A stretch of 64,000 nt of DNA from Motiliproteus sp965230185 (GTDB taxonomy: Bacteria; Pseudomonadota; Gammaproteobacteria; Pseudomonadales; Balneatricaceae), in the NCBI GenBank assembly GCA_965230185.1, contig OZ245995.1, forward strand, positions 5,022,001-5,086,000, given 5' to 3'. This document shows, piece by piece, positions 36,117 to 44,606 of this stretch (position 1 is the first letter of the stretch; every line of letters starts with the position of its first letter). The position numbers and the translations under genes were made by a program. The notes beneath the pieces were generated by a model. That model was not told the DNA's origin, made no database searches, and saw only the letters and a program-made list of their open reading frames with translations.

Positions 36117-36215
36117 GCTTTGACTCCACCACCAGAACACACCCTCCGGGCGCAGCCCCGGATTCCGGTACATCCAGAGTAGTCCTGACTCCGACGACAG
36201 ACAATCGCCATAAAC

Positions 36216-36247
36216 AAAAAAAGCCCCGCACAGGGCGGAGCTTTTTT
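36216..36247 (-). terminator. intrinsic terminator after rplU-rpmA
   Basis: AGCCCCGC (36222-36229) and GCGGAGCT (36235-36242) pair with one mismatch; in the minus direction the stem is followed by seven T. It lies 20 nt after the rpmA stop, so obgE is reached by read-through or its own promoter. Confidence 0.8.
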
Positions 36248-36266
36248 AAAGGGTATAACCGCCGTA

Positions 36267-36524
36267 TTAAGCGCTGACTACGCTGATGTACTTACGGTTT
36301 TTAGGACCTTTCACTTCAAACTTAACAACACCTTCGGCGGTAGCAAACAGGGTGTGGTCTTTTCCACAGCCAACGTTATCACCGGCATGAAAGCGAGTTC
36401 CGCGCTGACGCACCAGGATGTTACCAGCCAGAACTTTCTGACCACCGTAGCGCTTGACACCTAAGCGTTTAGACTCGGAATCGCGACCGTTACGAGTACT
36501 ACCACCAGCTTTTTTATGAGCCAT
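36267..36524 (-). CDS. rpmA: 50S ribosomal protein L27
   Basis: 85 residues: MAHKKAGGSTRNGRDSESKR, with the flexible N-terminal tail that reaches the peptidyl-transferase centre, then RLGVKRYGGQKVLAGNILVR. It has no N-terminal extension of the kind processed in Firmicutes. 21 nt after rplU. Confidence 0.98.
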   Translation of the reverse strand: MAHKKAGGSTRNGRDSESKRLGVKRYGGQKVLAGNILVRQRGTRFHAGDNVGCGKDHTLFATAEGVVKFEVKGPKNRKYISVVSA

Positions 36525-36545
36525 TATATTCTCCTAAAGATCAGC

Positions 36546-36857
36546 TCAGGCGCTGATACCGGTAACCTTGATCTCAGTGAACCACTGACGGTGGCCCATC
36601 TGCTTCATGTGGTGCTTACGACGCTTGAACTTCATGATGCGCACTTTCTTACCGCGACCGTGGCTGACCACTTCAGCAGTTACCTTAGCACCTTCGACAA
36701 CAGGCGCACCGATTTTGACGTCTTCACCGTCAGCAACCAGCAGAACCTTATCGATTTCAACAGAAGAACCAGCTTCTGCCTGGAGCTTCTCAACCTTGAG
36801 AACCTCACCTTCAGTTACACGGTGTTGCTTACCACCGCTAACAATTACTGCGTACAT
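36546..36857 (-). CDS. rplU: 50S ribosomal protein L21
   Basis: 103 residues, starting MYAVIVSGGKQHRVTEGEVL and containing the conserved FKRRKHHMKQMGHRQWFTEI near the C-terminus. First gene of rplU-rpmA, divergent from ispB as in E. coli and Pseudomonas. A good GGAG site precedes the ATG. Confidence 0.98.
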   Translation of the reverse strand: MYAVIVSGGKQHRVTEGEVLKVEKLQAEAGSSVEIDKVLLVADGEDVKIGAPVVEGAKVTAEVVSHGRGKKVRIMKFKRRKHHMKQMGHRQWFTEIKVTGISA

Positions 36858-36965
36858 AATCTTCTCCAGTATGTATGTTCCTTCCCGGCTACTGAAAAGT
36901 GCCTACTTCTAATGGAAAAACCATATGGTAGGGAGCAATTGGGTGGAAGGACCACAGGGGGGCGG

Positions 36966-36994
36966 ATTTTACAGTATCTACCCTGAGCACACAA
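36966..36994 (-). promoter_or_regulatory. sigma70-type promoter for rplU-rpmA
   Basis: On the minus strand TTGTGT (36994-36989), 17 bases, TAAAAT (36971-36966), preceded by TG. The leader to rplU would be about 100 nt. Confidence 0.5.
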
Positions 36995-37024
36995 GTGGCT
37001 TTTGAGGCGAATCAACCCGGCCGC

Positions 37025-37053
37025 TTGACACCCCCCGGACTGGCCCGTAGCAT
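37025..37053 (+). promoter_or_regulatory. sigma70-type promoter for ispB
   Basis: Perfect -35 TTGACA (37025-37030), 17 bases, -10 TAGCAT (37048-37053). The transcript start near 37060 lies downstream of the GTG at 37056, supporting the ATG at 37086 as the ispB start. Confidence 0.65.
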
Positions 37054-37085
37054 GCGTGCAAATTATCCTGCCACCCTTCCGGAAT

Positions 37086-38069
37086 ATGCAACCACATCAA
37101 TTACATCCCCAGATCAGCGAAGATTTCGAAGCGGTCAATCATTTTATCCTGAACAATCTGCATTCAGGCGTGCCGCTGGTAGAGAAGATTGGGCACTACA
37201 TTATCGAAAGTGGTGGCAAGCGCATCCGCCCTCTGCTGGTACTGCTCTGCGCACGGGCCAGCCAGCAGAACCCGGAGACCCTGAGCGAAAGCCCGCACAT
37301 CAGCCTCGCAGCGGTGATAGAATTTATCCACACCGCCACCCTGCTCCATGACGACGTGGTTGATACCTCCGACCTGAGGCGCGGCAAGGCCACGGCCAAT
37401 GCAAAGTGGGGCAATGCTCCCAGCGTACTGGTCGGTGACTTCCTCTACTCCCGATCCTTCCAGATGATGGTGGAGCTGGGCAGCATGGAGATCATGCAGA
37501 TCATCTCCAACGCCACTAACGTTATCGCCGAAGGAGAGGTTCTGCAGCTGCTTAACTGCAAAAACCCCGATGTCACCGAAGAGAACTACATGAAGGTTAT
37601 CCTCGGTAAAACCGCCATGCTGTTTGAGGCTGCCGCGGAGACCGGCGCAGTCATCAGCGGCGCCGACAAACAGCAACAGGAAGCCCTGCGCCTGTTCGGC
37701 CGCCATCTTGGTATCGCCTTCCAGCTGATCGACGATGTGATGGACTATCAGAGCTCCTCCGAAGAAATGGGCAAGAACGTCGGTGACGACCTGGCCGAAG
37801 GCAAACCCACGCTGCCGCTGATCCATGCCATGCGGGAAGGCAGCGAAGAACAGCGCCAGCTGATCCGCAGCGCGATTCGCAAGGGCGGGCTGGAAGATCT
37901 GGAGCCGATCAGCCAGGCAGTAACAGCCACCGGCGCGATTGACTACACCTACCAGAAGGCCCGGGAACAGGCCCGACTGGCCAGCGACCAGCTGCAGCAA
38001 CTACCGCCCGGCGACTACCGGGACGTTCTGGAAAAACTCACCGAGATGGCCGTTTCCAGACGCTCATAA
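37086..38069 (+). CDS. ispB: octaprenyl diphosphate synthase
   Basis: Trans-prenyl transferase that makes the quinone side chain. 327 residues from the preferred ATG. First aspartate-rich motif DDVVD (about 89-93) in LLHDDVVDTSDLRRG, second DDVMD (about 216-220), and GGKRIRPLL near the start for the allylic substrate. The longer frame begins at a GTG (37056) that would be upstream of the likely transcript start. The chain length (C40) is assumed from E. coli IspB; C45 is equally possible. Confidence 0.92.
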   Translation: MQPHQLHPQISEDFEAVNHFILNNLHSGVPLVEKIGHYIIESGGKRIRPLLVLLCARASQQNPETLSESPHISLAAVIEFIHTATLLHDDVVDTSDLRRGKATANAKWGNAPSVLVGDFLYSRSFQMMVELGSMEIMQIISNATNVIAEGEVLQLLNCKNPDVTEENYMKVILGKTAMLFEAAAETGAVISGADKQQQEALRLFGRHLGIAFQLIDDVMDYQSSSEEMGKNVGDDLAEGKPTLPLIHAMREGSEEQRQLIRSAIRKGGLEDLEPISQAVTATGAIDYTYQKAREQARLASDQLQQLPPGDYRDVLEKLTEMAVSRRS

Positions 38070-38171
38070 CCGTCGCCTCCTGCTTATTTCGGCAGACCCC
38101 TATGCGCAGCGGGGGTCTGACCGGTATAATCGCCGCAGACAACAACAGCATAAGACGGACACCCTGTTTCA

Positions 38172-38687
38172 ATGACAAAGCCCTCTTCCTTTAACCGTGA
38201 CGAACTGCTGAAATGCGGTCACGGCGAAATGTTCGGCCCCGGCAACGCACAACTGCCTGTTGACAACATGCTGATGGTTGACCGGATCACCTCCATTACT
38301 GAAGATGGCGGCCAGTTCGGCAAAGGTGAGATCCGCGCCGAACTGGACATCAACCCCGACCTGTGGTTTTTCGATTGCCACTTTCCCGGTGACCCGGTCA
38401 TGCCAGGCTGCCTCGGACTTGATGCCATGTGGCAGATGGTCGGATTTTTCCTGGGCTGGAAAGGTAACGCCGGCCGCGGTCGCGCACTTGGTGCCGGCGA
38501 GGTAAAATTCTTTGGTCAGGTTCTGCCCGGCGCCAAAAAAGTCACCTATCACCTGGAGCTGAAGCGCGTTATCGAACGCAAGCTGGTAATGGGGATCGCT
38601 GACGGCTCTCTGTCTGTAGACGGACGGGAAATCTACACCGCCAAAGACCTTCGGGTCGGTCTGTTCACCTCCACCGACAACTTCTGA
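38172..38687 (+). CDS. fabA: beta-hydroxydecanoyl-ACP dehydratase/isomerase
   Basis: Introduces the cis double bond at the C10 stage of fatty acid synthesis. 171 residues, as in E. coli (172). Active residues His70 (FDCHFPGDPVMPG) and Asp84 (LGLDAMWQ) are at the E. coli positions. The bifunctional FabA type rather than FabZ, since it is followed by fabB. The pair supplies unsaturated fatty acids anaerobically. Confidence 0.97.
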   Translation: MTKPSSFNRDELLKCGHGEMFGPGNAQLPVDNMLMVDRITSITEDGGQFGKGEIRAELDINPDLWFFDCHFPGDPVMPGCLGLDAMWQMVGFFLGWKGNAGRGRALGAGEVKFFGQVLPGAKKVTYHLELKRVIERKLVMGIADGSLSVDGREIYTAKDLRVGLFTSTDNF

Positions 38688-38844
38688 GCCTTATCTCCCC
38701 GCACCTGGCCAGGATCAAGATAAAGACTGGCCAAGTGCCGGTGAATATCAGAAAATATAGCCTTTGTGTGAATGCTGTCCGGGACAGTTTCATGCGATAT
38801 TTCACTGTACGTAAGTTTTAGCACTGATACAGAGGTCCCTACCC

Positions 38845-40062
38845 ATGCGACGCGTAGTTGTTACCGGCATTGGCATCACATCCTGCCTGGGATGCGATCA
38901 GGAAACTGTTCTTGAATCCCTGAAGCTGGGACGCTCCGGCATCAGTTTCCAGGAAGAATACAAAGAACTGGGATTCCGCAGCCATGTTGCCGGCGGTGTT
39001 GATCTCGATATCGAAAGCCTGATCGACCGCAAGCTCCGTCGCTTTATGGGCGATGCTGCGGCCTACTCCTATGTAGCCATGAAACAGGCAATTGAGGATG
39101 CGGGCCTCACCGAAGAACAGGTATCTAACGTCCGTACCGGCCTGATCGCCGGTTCCGGCGGCGCGTCTTCCGCCAACATCGTCGAAGCCGCCGATGTGCT
39201 TCGTCAGAAAGGCATGCGTCGGGTTGGCCCCTACCGGGTAACCCGCACCATGGGCAGCACCGTTTCCGCCTGCCTGGCCACTCCCTTTAAGATTAAGGGC
39301 GTGAACTATTCCATCACCTCAGCCTGCTCTACCAGTGCGCACTGCATCGGCAACGCCATGGAGCAGATCCAGCTGGGCAAGCAGGACGTCATCTTCGCCG
39401 GTGGTGGTGAAGAGCTGCACTGGTCGCTGAGTGTACTGTTCGACGCCATGGGAGCACTCTCCTCCAAATATAACGACACCCCGGAAAAAGCCAGCCGTGC
39501 CTACGACGCCGACCGCGATGGCTTCGTGATCGCCGGTGGTGGCGGCATGCTGGTTATTGAAGAACTGGAACACGCCAAAGCCCGCGGCGCTAAGATCTAT
39601 GCTGAACTGGTAGGTTATGGTGCCACCTCCGACGGCTACGACATGGTCGCCCCGTCCGGCGAAGGCGCAGTACGCTGCATGCAGCAGGCGATGAGCACCG
39701 TTGACGGCCCCGTGGATTACGTCAACGCCCACGGCACCAGCACCCCGGCCGGCGATATGCAGGAACTGAAAGCTATCCGCGAAGCCTTTGGTGATCAGCT
39801 GCCGATTGTCTCTTCCACCAAGTCACTCTCCGGTCACTCACTGGGAGCCGCCGGCGTTCAGGAAGCGATCTACACCCTGCTGATGCAACAGAACAACTTC
39901 GTTGCCGCCTCTGCCAACATTGAGAATCTGGACCCAGAGGCCGAGGGCGTTCCCATCGCCGTGGAGCGCAGAGACGACGTCAAGCTGGAGCGGGTGATGT
40001 CCAACAGTTTCGGTTTTGGCGGAACCAATGCCTCCCTGGTGTTCCAGCGCTACAACGGCTGA
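38845..40062 (+). CDS. fabB: beta-ketoacyl-ACP synthase I
   Basis: Elongates cis-3-decenoyl-ACP made by FabA. 405 residues. Catalytic triad Cys161 (SACSTSAHC), His296 (NAHGTSTP) and His331 (SLSGHSLGAAG). It is closer to FabB than FabF by context and by the segment RRVGPYRVTRTMGSTVSACL. The 157-nt gap after fabA could hold a separate promoter; GTACGTAAG there is only weakly like a FabR site. AGAGGT precedes the ATG, and a strong terminator follows. Confidence 0.96.
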   Translation: MRRVVVTGIGITSCLGCDQETVLESLKLGRSGISFQEEYKELGFRSHVAGGVDLDIESLIDRKLRRFMGDAAAYSYVAMKQAIEDAGLTEEQVSNVRTGLIAGSGGASSANIVEAADVLRQKGMRRVGPYRVTRTMGSTVSACLATPFKIKGVNYSITSACSTSAHCIGNAMEQIQLGKQDVIFAGGGEELHWSLSVLFDAMGALSSKYNDTPEKASRAYDADRDGFVIAGGGGMLVIEELEHAKARGAKIYAELVGYGATSDGYDMVAPSGEGAVRCMQQAMSTVDGPVDYVNAHGTSTPAGDMQELKAIREAFGDQLPIVSSTKSLSGHSLGAAGVQEAIYTLLMQQNNFVAASANIENLDPEAEGVPIAVERRDDVKLERVMSNSFGFGGTNASLVFQRYNG

Positions 40063-40081
40063 GCACAGAATCTGCGATCAT

Positions 40082-40111
40082 AAAAAAAGCCGCTGTATCA
40101 GCGGCTTTTTT
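40082..40111 (+). terminator. intrinsic terminator of fabB
   Basis: GCCGCT/AGCGGC with a GTATC loop, seven A before and six T after, 20 nt past the stop codon. It could also work on the minus strand for plsC. Confidence 0.9.
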
Positions 40112-40119
40112 GTTTTTAT

Positions 40120-40184
40120 TGTCCCGTCCTGAATAACGTTGACACTATTTCAGGACAAGACATATAAAAACCCTGACCCAGGGT
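40120..40184. repeat. imperfect palindrome plus small hairpin in the fabB-plsC gap
   Basis: TGTCCCGTCCTGAA (40120-40133) and TTCAGGACAAGACA (40149-40162) are inverted repeats matching at 12 of 14 positions around 15 bases. A second hairpin, ACCCTG/CAGGGT with a 3-base loop, follows at 40170-40184. No T-run is attached. The form suggests an insertion-sequence end remnant or a REP-like element in a convergent intergenic region; the family is not recognised. Confidence 0.5.
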
Positions 40185-40267
40185 CTGTCTGTTGAAAGCT
40201 GTATCGAACGCTTCTACGAGTCGTTATCAGATTTCGGCAAGCGGAAACTGACTTCCGCACAAAAAAC

Positions 40268-41050
40268 TCAGTGAGCTGTTTTTTCGGTTTCAGCCGCCTC
40301 TTCGGCAACCACTGCCTCTTCCTTTGTTTCAACAACTGCGCCGGAAAACTCCATCAGACGCTGCTCCAGCCAGGCTTTACTCTGCTGATGCACCTCATCA
40401 ACACTCCGCCCTTCAGTTTCAATCACCGGGCCGATGACCACCCGGATCGTTCCCGGGAATTTAAGAAAACTCCGGGAGGGCCAGTATTCACCGGCATTAT
40501 GGGCAATCGTCACCACCGGTACGCCGGAGGAACAGGCCAGCATCGCCCCTCCCTTATTGAAACGCCCGCGCTGCCCGGCCCGAACCCGGGTACCCTGGGG
40601 AAAAATCAGCACCGGGATCCCCTCTTTCAGGCGCGCCTTACCCTGCTTGAGGATCTGTTTCAGCGCCCCGGCACGCTCTGAGCGATCGATGGCAATCGGC
40701 TTCAGCAGAGCCAGCGCCCAGCCGAAGAAAGGAATCTTCAGCAACTCCTTCTTGAGTACGGTACAGAGCGGCCCCACCATCACCTGCAGGAAAAAGGTCT
40801 CCCACTCGCTCTGATGATTAGCCAGAATCACAAAACTGCCTGACGCCGGCAGATTCTCTTTAGCATCAATCTGAAAGCGAACACCACAGACTACCCGCGC
40901 CCACCAGAGAAAGAAGCGATTGATACCGACAACCACCGCAAAGCGAGCACGGAACGGCAGCCAGCGGGCAAACACTACACAGAATGCGGCATACAGAATC
41001 GTGGCCACCAGAAATACACTGCTGAACAGCCCCGAGCGCAGATATAGCAT
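40268..41050 (-). CDS. plsC: 1-acyl-sn-glycerol-3-phosphate acyltransferase
   Basis: Membrane enzyme converting lysophosphatidate to phosphatidate. 260 residues: an N-terminal transmembrane segment (about 8-30), the acceptor motif NHQSEWE (His79, Glu84; the known H-x4-E variant of H-x4-D), FPQGTRVRAGQRG for glycerol-phosphate binding and a Val-Pro motif VPVVTIAHN. The C-terminus is an Ala/Glu-rich tail (about 240-260) of unknown use. Last gene of the acyltransferase-moaC-moaD-plsC run, 31 nt after moaD. Confidence 0.9.
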   Translation of the reverse strand: MLYLRSGLFSSVFLVATILYAAFCVVFARWLPFRARFAVVVGINRFFLWWARVVCGVRFQIDAKENLPASGSFVILANHQSEWETFFLQVMVGPLCTVLKKELLKIPFFGWALALLKPIAIDRSERAGALKQILKQGKARLKEGIPVLIFPQGTRVRAGQRGRFNKGGAMLACSSGVPVVTIAHNAGEYWPSRSFLKFPGTIRVVIGPVIETEGRSVDEVHQQSKAWLEQRLMEFSGAVVETKEEAVVAEEAAETEKTAH

Positions 41051-41081
41051 TAGCAGACTCTCTTAATCATGCGACCGGCCA

Positions 41082-41333
41082 TCAGCCGCCGGTGACCGGT
41101 GGAAAGAAGGCGACCTCGTCACCGTCAGACACAGCCGTATCGATCGGACTCATCTCCTGATTGACCGCCACCAGCAGCTTTTCATCACCCAGCACCCGAC
41201 TCCAGGGCTCTCCCCGGGCAGCCAGCAGCGACATAACATCCTTTACCTGCGCGACACCTTCCGCCAGCTCCAGCTGCTCTTCATCACACCCCAGCTGCTC
41301 GCGAATACTTGCAAAGTAGACCAGCTTAATCAT
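41082..41333 (-). CDS. moaD: molybdopterin synthase small subunit MoaD
   Basis: 83-residue ubiquitin-like sulfur carrier for the dithiolene of molybdopterin. Ends FFPPVTGG, with the essential C-terminal Gly-Gly that is adenylated and thiocarboxylated. Start ATG shares its last base with the moaC stop, so translation is coupled. moaE, the partner that usually follows, is absent here. Confidence 0.93.
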   Translation of the reverse strand: MIKLVYFASIREQLGCDEEQLELAEGVAQVKDVMSLLAARGEPWSRVLGDEKLLVAVNQEMSPIDTAVSDGDEVAFFPPVTGG

Positions 41334-41833
41334 TACTCTTCTCCTGCCGCCTGCCAGTGGCCACTCTTACCACCTTTTTTCTCCAGCAGCCGAACGCTGT
41401 GGATAACCATGCCTTTATCAACTGCCTTGCACATATCGTAAAGGGTCAGTGCCGCCGCAGACGCCGCCGTCAGAGCCTCCATCTCCACCCCGGTCTGACC
41501 GCTCAGACGGCAGACCGTCTCGATACGCACCTGATTGTTTTCCAGTTCAGGAGACAGCTCTACCCGGACCGAACTCAGCATCAGCGGGTGACAGAGCGGA
41601 ATAATATCGGAGCAACGCTTGGCGGCCTGAATGCCGGCAATCCTGGCAACAGCAAACACGTCACCTTTTTTATGCTTACCCTCTACAATCATCTCCAGCG
41701 TTTCCGGCAGCATGGTAATAAACGCCTCCGCACGAGCCTCACGGGTAGTGACGGCCTTGGCGGACACATCCACCATGCGAGCATGGCCTTCAGCATCTAT
41801 ATGGGTCAGAGACCCTGTCTCGTTATCACTCAT
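41333..41833 (-). CDS. moaC: cyclic pyranopterin monophosphate synthase MoaC
   Basis: Second enzyme of molybdenum cofactor synthesis; rearranges the MoaA product to cyclic pyranopterin monophosphate. 166 residues, near E. coli (161). Conserved LTHIDAEGHARMVDVSAK, IPLCHPLMLSSVRV (the His of the active site) and DMCKAVDKGMVI are visible. Starts 3 nt after the stop of the upstream acyltransferase-like gene. Confidence 0.96.
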   Translation of the reverse strand: MSDNETGSLTHIDAEGHARMVDVSAKAVTTREARAEAFITMLPETLEMIVEGKHKKGDVFAVARIAGIQAAKRCSDIIPLCHPLMLSSVRVELSPELENNQVRIETVCRLSGQTGVEMEALTAASAAALTLYDMCKAVDKGMVIHSVRLLEKKGGKSGHWQAAGEE

Positions 41834-41836
41834 CTG

Positions 41837-42961
41837 TCAGCCCTGTGCTAGTTTCTGCTTGTTGAATACCGGATTAGCATACATCGCCTCAAAGCGCTCC
41901 CGACATTCCGCCGGCGCCGCTTCCAGCCGCGCCCGGTACTGCCTGACATGCTCCGAATCTGCGGAACCTTCTCCGGTCTGCGCTGCAATGTGATTTGAGG
42001 CGTGCAGGTGGTAGTTACCGATCACCGCACGATCGATGGCCTGAGCCAGCAGCTCGGGAGTATCATAGTCACCGATCAGCGGCTCGCCGAACGCCACATG
42101 AACATCACCTTTGAAGCCGGTGATCCCCTGAACGATGCTGTCGATATCTTCATACTGCGACTTCTGATATTCACCGGTACTGTCCAGAGCATGCAGCTCC
42201 TGAGCCTTCATGCTGTCACAGGGATCGAATTCATAAGAGATCGCCACCGGCACGATATTGAGCTGCTTAACCACCTCGGCAAACTCCAGCCCCTGCTTTT
42301 TCCGGCTCATATAAAGCATCTTCATGATGGCAGGATCGGTAAAGTCATTTCCGTCCTTGGCCCGCCCCTCCCGCTGAGCAATCCAGACGGAATTGCCGGT
42401 ACTGATGGAGTGATCAATATAGGAGGACAGCTCCATATAGGCAGCCAGCTTTTCGCGAATCCCCTTTGCCGAACGATTGACGATAAAGCTCTTATTCAAC
42501 CGCATCAGATCGGAAACATAGGGCTTTTTCAGCAGGTTATTGCCGATAGCAATACGCACCGTGTTCATATTGTTACGGTACAGCCCCCAGTTAACGAAGG
42601 CAGGGTCCATGGCGATATCGCGATGATTGGAGATAAACAGGTAGGCACCGTCCGCTCTGAGATTTTCCAGACCGGAATAACTGAGCGCGCCGGTGGTACG
42701 GTCGATCATCCGCTGCATATAACTGGCGATCACTTCCTGCATAGAGCGGACATCGCTGACACCGGCCAGCTGGCGCCGGAGTGCGAAGCGCACCAGCAGC
42801 GTTACCAGCCCTTCGGTATAACGACTCAGACGCGGGAATTGGAAACGCCCCAGAGCAGCGATAAATTCCGGGGTCGCCATCAGGCGACTGACGACTTCTG
42901 CCACTTCATTATCATTGTAAGGACGGATGTTCTTAAAGGGGTCTAGCTCAGTGGCCGTCAT
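41837..42961 (-). CDS. PlsC-like glycerophosphate acyltransferase domain protein
   Basis: 374 residues. The PlsC/LPLAT domain starts near 95 (GLENLRADGAYLFISNHRD). The acceptor box reads NHRDIAMDP: His113 to Asp119 is H-x5-D, one residue longer than the canonical H-x4-D, although Asp115 in HRD could serve instead. Later segments IAQREGRAKDGND and VPVAISYEF correspond to the usual glycerol-phosphate and Val-Pro motifs. No clear transmembrane segment. Start at 42961 is supported by GAGG seven bases ahead; the extension to 43012 is dropped. Substrate unknown. Immediately upstream of moaC (3 nt), with no obvious functional link. Confidence 0.8.
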   Translation of the reverse strand: MTATELDPFKNIRPYNDNEVAEVVSRLMATPEFIAALGRFQFPRLSRYTEGLVTLLVRFALRRQLAGVSDVRSMQEVIASYMQRMIDRTTGALSYSGLENLRADGAYLFISNHRDIAMDPAFVNWGLYRNNMNTVRIAIGNNLLKKPYVSDLMRLNKSFIVNRSAKGIREKLAAYMELSSYIDHSISTGNSVWIAQREGRAKDGNDFTDPAIMKMLYMSRKKQGLEFAEVVKQLNIVPVAISYEFDPCDSMKAQELHALDSTGEYQKSQYEDIDSIVQGITGFKGDVHVAFGEPLIGDYDTPELLAQAIDRAVIGNYHLHASNHIAAQTGEGSADSEHVRQYRARLEAAPAECRERFEAMYANPVFNKQKLAQG

Positions 42962-43031
42962 GCATATCCTCGATCGTGCATCTGTCTGACAAAGGGCTTT
43001 GCAGGATGGCAAGCGGGGTCTGCCGAGACAT

Positions 43032-43075
43032 AAAAAGGCGCTATTTTACCTGTTCCGACATAAAATGGCAGCGCC
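43032..43075 (-). terminator. intrinsic terminator of moaA
   Basis: On the minus strand GGCGCT-gcc-ATTTTA pairs with TAAAATAGCGCC (12 pairs, one 3-base bulge) around a 12-base loop and is followed by five T. It separates moaA from the acyltransferase-moaC-moaD-plsC genes. Confidence 0.75.
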
Positions 43076-43091
43076 GGGATCAAGTCCGGGG

Positions 43092-44102
43092 TCAGCCACC
43101 GGTCATATTCATAAAGCGAACTATCTGCGGCTCGGTATCCAGATCAAATTCATGCTTTTCCGGCTTCAGATCCATAGCATCGCGGATGGTCCGCTCAAGA
43201 CGTTCCTGATCGCCCGGGTGGCGACGCAGCAGCGACAGCAGATCGACAGAATGCTCGTTGCCCAGACAGAGCAGCAGCCGTCCCTCTACAGTCACCCGGA
43301 CCCGATTACATTCATGACAGAAATTGTGGCTGTGTGGAGAAATGAAACCGATACGGCTGTCTGAATCCGCCATCCGATAATAGCGGGATGGACCAGCTGT
43401 GCGCTCGGAAGCCGGCGCCAGCGGATACTTCGGCTCGATCAGCGCTCTCACTTCATCACTGGAGCAGTAGGTCTCACCGCGCTGGTGATCGATATCCCCC
43501 AGCGGCATCTCTTCGATAAAGCTGATATCCAGCCCGCGGTCGCGGGCGAACTCGACCAGATCCAGCACCTCATCGTCGTTGCGGCCCTTCATAATCACCG
43601 CATTCAGCTTAATCCGCTCGAAACCGGTCGCCAGCGCCGCGTCAATCCCCTCCAGCACCTGGTTCAGCTTACCGATCCGAGTCATGGCACGAAAGCGATC
43701 CTCTCGCAGTGAGTCGAGGCTGATGTTGATCCGACGAATACCGGCGGATTTGAGATCCCCGGACAGCCGGCCCAGCTGAGAACCATTGGTGGTGAGTACA
43801 AGTTCCTTCAGCCCGTCCAGCTCACCAAGATTGTGCAGCAGACCTTCGATCCCCCGACGCACCAGCGGCTCCCCACCGGTCAGACGTATCTTGGTGACCC
43901 CCAGATTAACGAAAGCCCGGGCGACCAGCTCGATCTCCTCAAGGCTGAGCACCTGCTCCCGCGGCAGAAACTTCATCTGCTCACTCATACAGTAGACACA
44001 GCGAAAATCGCAGCGATCTGTGACCGAAATGCGCACGTAGTCCACCCGGCGACCAAAGCGGTCGATTAATTCCGGTGAACCGGCCTCTGTTTTCGCTGTC
44101 AT
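43092..44102 (-). CDS. moaA: GTP 3',8-cyclase MoaA
   Basis: Radical SAM enzyme for the first step of molybdenum cofactor synthesis. 336 residues. N-terminal [4Fe-4S] ligands Cys31, Cys35 and Cys38 (CDFRCVYCM); C-terminal cluster in FCHECNRVRVTVEGRLLLCLG; and the essential C-terminal Gly-Gly (MNMTGG), which presents the substrate arginine-finger-like tail. Its own terminator follows. No molybdenum-cofactor riboswitch can fit in the short leader. Confidence 0.96.
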   Translation of the reverse strand: MTAKTEAGSPELIDRFGRRVDYVRISVTDRCDFRCVYCMSEQMKFLPREQVLSLEEIELVARAFVNLGVTKIRLTGGEPLVRRGIEGLLHNLGELDGLKELVLTTNGSQLGRLSGDLKSAGIRRINISLDSLREDRFRAMTRIGKLNQVLEGIDAALATGFERIKLNAVIMKGRNDDEVLDLVEFARDRGLDISFIEEMPLGDIDHQRGETYCSSDEVRALIEPKYPLAPASERTAGPSRYYRMADSDSRIGFISPHSHNFCHECNRVRVTVEGRLLLCLGNEHSVDLLSLLRRHPGDQERLERTIRDAMDLKPEKHEFDLDTEPQIVRFMNMTGG

Positions 44103-44201
44103 CGTTTTGCCACCTCGAACAACTGGCTTAGAATGTGGCGCCTAAGTGCCCCGCTCTTTATATCGGGACTTCGCCTTCAGTGAATTATAAGGATCAACTG
44201 C

Positions 44202-44582
44202 ATGTACCTGCTGTTGAAACATCTGCATATCACCGCCGTTACCCTCAGTATCAGCATCTTCGTGATCAGGTCCGTCTGGATGCTGATGAATTCCGGGCTG
44301 CATCAGCAGCGGTGGATCCGGAGACTGTCACAGAACATTGACAGTATACTCCTTGCCAGCGCTATCGCCTTAACCCTGGTCATTCACCAGTATCCATTTA
44401 CTCACGGCTGGCTGACCGCCAAAGTAACGGCATTGCTGGTCTACATTCTCGCCGGCACCGTTGCCCTCAATCGCGGCAAAACCAGATTGATTCGCAATGT
44501 TTCGCTGGCCGTAGCCATTACCAGTGTCGGCTATATTCTCTGGGTCGCCCGTTCGCACAACCCCTGGCCCTGGTTGCTATGA
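44202..44582 (+). CDS. SirB2-family membrane protein
   Basis: 126-residue integral membrane protein with four hydrophobic segments (about 5-27, 47-63, 71-89 and 98-117). The start YLLLKHLHITAVTLSISIFV and the RSVWMLMNS and KVTALLVYI segments fit the SirB2 family (SirB regulators in Salmonella), whose molecular role is not known. AAGGA lies nine bases ahead of the ATG. Divergent from moaA across about 100 nt, and convergent with the RmlD-like gene. Confidence 0.8.
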   Translation: MYLLLKHLHITAVTLSISIFVIRSVWMLMNSGLHQQRWIRRLSQNIDSILLASAIALTLVIHQYPFTHGWLTAKVTALLVYILAGTVALNRGKTRLIRNVSLAVAITSVGYILWVARSHNPWPWLL

Positions 44583-44606
44583 GTGGCAGCACTGCCGGTA
44601 TTACGC

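Noticed and set aside
36117..36173. N-terminal extension of ObgE
   Set aside because: The extra 19 residues are not part of the Obg fold and the internal ATG has a good ribosome site.
38688..38844. Possible FabR operator between fabA and fabB (CTGTACGTAAG)
   Set aside because: Only one half resembles the FabR palindrome, and the second arm is missing; too weak to claim.
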